From NCBI GenBank assembly GCA_003597995.1, contig QZJY01000020.1, forward strand, positions 1 to 35,253: DNA of 35,253 nucleotides, given 5' to 3'. The position numbers and the translations under genes are program-made. Numbering within the stretch: position 1 is the stretch's first letter; each line of letters begins with the position of its first letter. This DNA comes from Dehalococcoidia bacterium (GTDB taxonomy: Bacteria; Chloroflexota; Dehalococcoidia; Dehalococcoidales; UBA1222). This document shows, piece after piece, positions 33,918 to 35,253 of the stretch. The notes beneath the pieces were generated by a model. The model was not told the origin of the DNA. It made no database searches and saw only the letters and a program-made list of their open reading frames with translations.

Positions 33918-34868
33918 ATGGAAACCGACGCATCAATGATAAGAACCTTAAAAGGGCACTCGGACAGAATCAGCGCCGTAAGTTTTTGCTGCGATGGGAA
34001 ACGTGCCATCAGCGGCTCATGGGACAATATTTTGATCTTATGGGATGTGGAAACAGGCGAAGCCATCCGCACCTTTAAAGGGCACTTGGATAAAGTCCAC
34101 ACGGTGGATGTAAATAGTGATGGGAAGCGTGCATTAAGCGGGGCGGGAGATGGGAAGATTATTCTATGGGATGTGGAAACAGGCGAAGCTATCCGTACCT
34201 TTGAAGGATACTTAGGCTGGGTCTGGGCAGTGAGCTTGAGCATTGATGGGAAACTTGCTATGTGCGGCGCATTCAACAAATCACTGAGCCTCTGGGATGT
34301 GGAAAGCGGAAAGCAAATCAGAACTTTCAGCGGACACACAAGAGATGTATGGGCGGTGAGGTTTACTACTGATGGCAAGCAGGCAATTAGCGCTTCTGAG
34401 GATACGACACTGATACTCTGGGATGTGCAAACAGGGGAAATAATTCGCGCTTTCAAGGGACACTCGGAAAAAGTCCGTGGCCTGAGTATAAGCAGTGACG
34501 GCAAATTGGCTGTCAGTGGCTCATGGGACAATACGTTGATCTTGTGGGATGTGGAAACTGGAAACGTTATGCGGACTTTTAAAGGTCACTCGGATAAAGT
34601 CGAAGCTGTATGCATGAATAAAGATAGCAAGTTCGCTATCAGCGGCTCCTGGGACAAGACATTGAAACTCTGGAATATAGAAACAGGCGAAGCCATTCAC
34701 ACTTTCAATGGACACTCAGCTGAAGTCTGCGCGGTGAGTTTACATAGTAATTCCAGACGAGCCATCAGTGCTTCGGCTGATAAAACGTTGATTTTATGGA
34801 ATTTGGAACCTTTCCTAAACCAACAAGGTTCGGCAAACGCTTCCCAAGCCGTGCCTGAAAAACCTTAA
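33918..34868 (+). CDS. WD40-repeat beta-propeller protein
   Basis: A 316-aa protein made almost entirely of seven WD40 repeats of about 42 residues, each ending in variants of LILWDVETGEAIRTFKGH. Seven units fit one closed propeller, used as a protein-binding scaffold. No signal peptide, kinase or effector domain is attached. The repeats are very similar even in DNA, implying recent expansion or gene conversion. ATG 33918 is preferred because GGAG lies nine bases upstream; an ATG five codons earlier has no ribosome site. The gene is AT-richer than the ftsK operon. It converges with the degV remnant after a nine-base gap. Confidence 0.85.
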   Translation: METDASMIRTLKGHSDRISAVSFCCDGKRAISGSWDNILILWDVETGEAIRTFKGHLDKVHTVDVNSDGKRALSGAGDGKIILWDVETGEAIRTFEGYLGWVWAVSLSIDGKLAMCGAFNKSLSLWDVESGKQIRTFSGHTRDVWAVRFTTDGKQAISASEDTTLILWDVQTGEIIRAFKGHSEKVRGLSISSDGKLAVSGSWDNTLILWDVETGNVMRTFKGHSDKVEAVCMNKDSKFAISGSWDKTLKLWNIETGEAIHTFNGHSAEVCAVSLHSNSRRAISASADKTLILWNLEPFLNQQGSANASQAVPEKP

Positions 34869-34877
34869 GGAAGGTTG

Positions 34878-35159
34878 CTAGCTCCTGGTTCTCACAGCTA
34901 TCCCCAGCACTCCCGGCCCGGCGTGCGTTGCCAGCGCCGGCCCCACGCGTTGAACATGGATGCGCTCTTTGGGGAATGAGGTAATGCTGTTCGCCATTTC
35001 CTGGGCTTCATCCGGCGTGGTGCTGTGTATGACCGCCAGGTCTTCTACGCCCTTGAGGCCGTTGGCGAACTCCAGCAGTTTCTCCTTGCCTTTGGACCGG
35101 CTGCGCACCTGACCCGAGGGTACCAGCTCGCCATCCTTGACTGAAATCATGGGCCGGTA
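34878..35159 (-). pseudogene. DegV family protein, C-terminal remnant truncated by an insertion sequence
   Basis: The frame encodes the last ~93 residues of a DegV fatty-acid-binding protein: PMISVKDGELVPSGQVRSRS, then a helix-strand region and the terminal GPALATHAGPGVLGIAVRT. Before PMIS the expected conserved lead-in is missing; codons upstream come from an insertion sequence that starts near 35160 and brings a stop in frame. The 5' part of the gene is therefore separated from this piece, which is likely non-functional. Confidence 0.7.
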
Positions 35160-35253
35160 TGTTTCCGTAGAAATCCGACAGTCCATGTAAAATCATGGAC
35201 ATGCAAAACGCCACTTTAATAACTCTATGCTGGGAGCTCTACGAGCAGGGCAT
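35160..35253 (+). mobile_element. Left end of an insertion sequence interrupting degV (continues beyond window)
   Basis: Homology to DegV ends near TGTTTCCGTAG at 35160. After it come GTCCATG-TAAAAT-CATGGAC, a 7-bp hairpin around the start codon, and a new reading frame on plus. The exact terminus and duplication cannot be fixed since the right end is outside the window. Confidence 0.55.
35195..35253 (+). CDS. Transposase N-terminus (partial)
   Basis: Nineteen complete codons beginning MDMQNATLITLCWELYEQG, resembling the helix-turn-helix start of IS481/IS3-group transposases, in which such a segment precedes DNA-binding helices. The rest is cut off by the window edge. The start may be ATG 35195 or ATG 35201. 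The family call is tentative. Confidence 0.5.
   Translation, partial: MDMQNATLITLCWELYEQG

Overview
The window looks like a chromosomal segment of an anaerobic member of the Chloroflexota, class Dehalococcoidia or a close relative. The reasons are a citrate-synthase-like protein of the HMGL family at the left edge, GC-rich housekeeping genes (about 55-60% GC), and the mix of intergenic repeat families. The assignment is inference from protein style and was not tested by a database search.

Layout. 1-5608: a Re-citrate synthase/homocitrate synthase-like gene (minus, cut by the window edge), a Mut7-C nuclease-like gene, and a coenzyme A/cofactor cluster on plus (nnr, coaX, coaBC). 5734-9829: a HEAT-repeat protein and valS. 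9977-16916: minus-strand genes for a membrane protein, a conserved hypothetical, secA, a DUF2007-like protein, prs and glyA. 17020-22998: an AT-rich nested transposon. 23108-26061: a two-gene glycosylation unit (PMT-type GT39 and DPM1-GtrA). 26440-28096: a hemerythrin/PAS redox-sensing operon with a CRP/FNR-type site. 28167-32962: a uracil-DNA glycosylase, RNase J and FtsK operon closed by a strong terminator. 33000-35253: a lipoprotein, a WD40 propeller, and a degV remnant truncated by another insertion sequence that runs off the window.

The most interesting object is the island at 17020-22998. It has 22-bp terminal inverted repeats (20 of 22 matching) and abuts a 9-bp target duplication, AGAGAAAAA. 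It carries a DNA methyltransferase fused to an Mrr-like nuclease domain, a small zinc-ribbon gene behind a near-consensus promoter, an IS6/IS240-like DDE transposase gene, a tRNA-like gene with anticodon UUA (predicted to read the stop codon UAA), a divergent GIY-YIG-like protein and two paralogous small proteins. Its transposase gene is split by a second, related element (18945-21073) with its own TIRs and an 8-bp duplication, CTTGAAGG. Removing that inner element and one duplication copy restores the transposase frame exactly, except for a UAA at codon 9. A UUA-anticodon tRNA and a transposase with an early in-frame UAA in one transposon suggest, but do not prove, that transposase synthesis depends on a self-encoded suppressor tRNA.

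The housekeeping regions hold smaller oddities: a CoaX lacking the conserved Asp of its first phosphate-binding motif, a family-4 UDG lacking one of four cluster cysteines, a low-GC patch covering the substrate-crosslinking domain of SecA, and three related AT-rich palindromic repeats, two of which run into gene ends.
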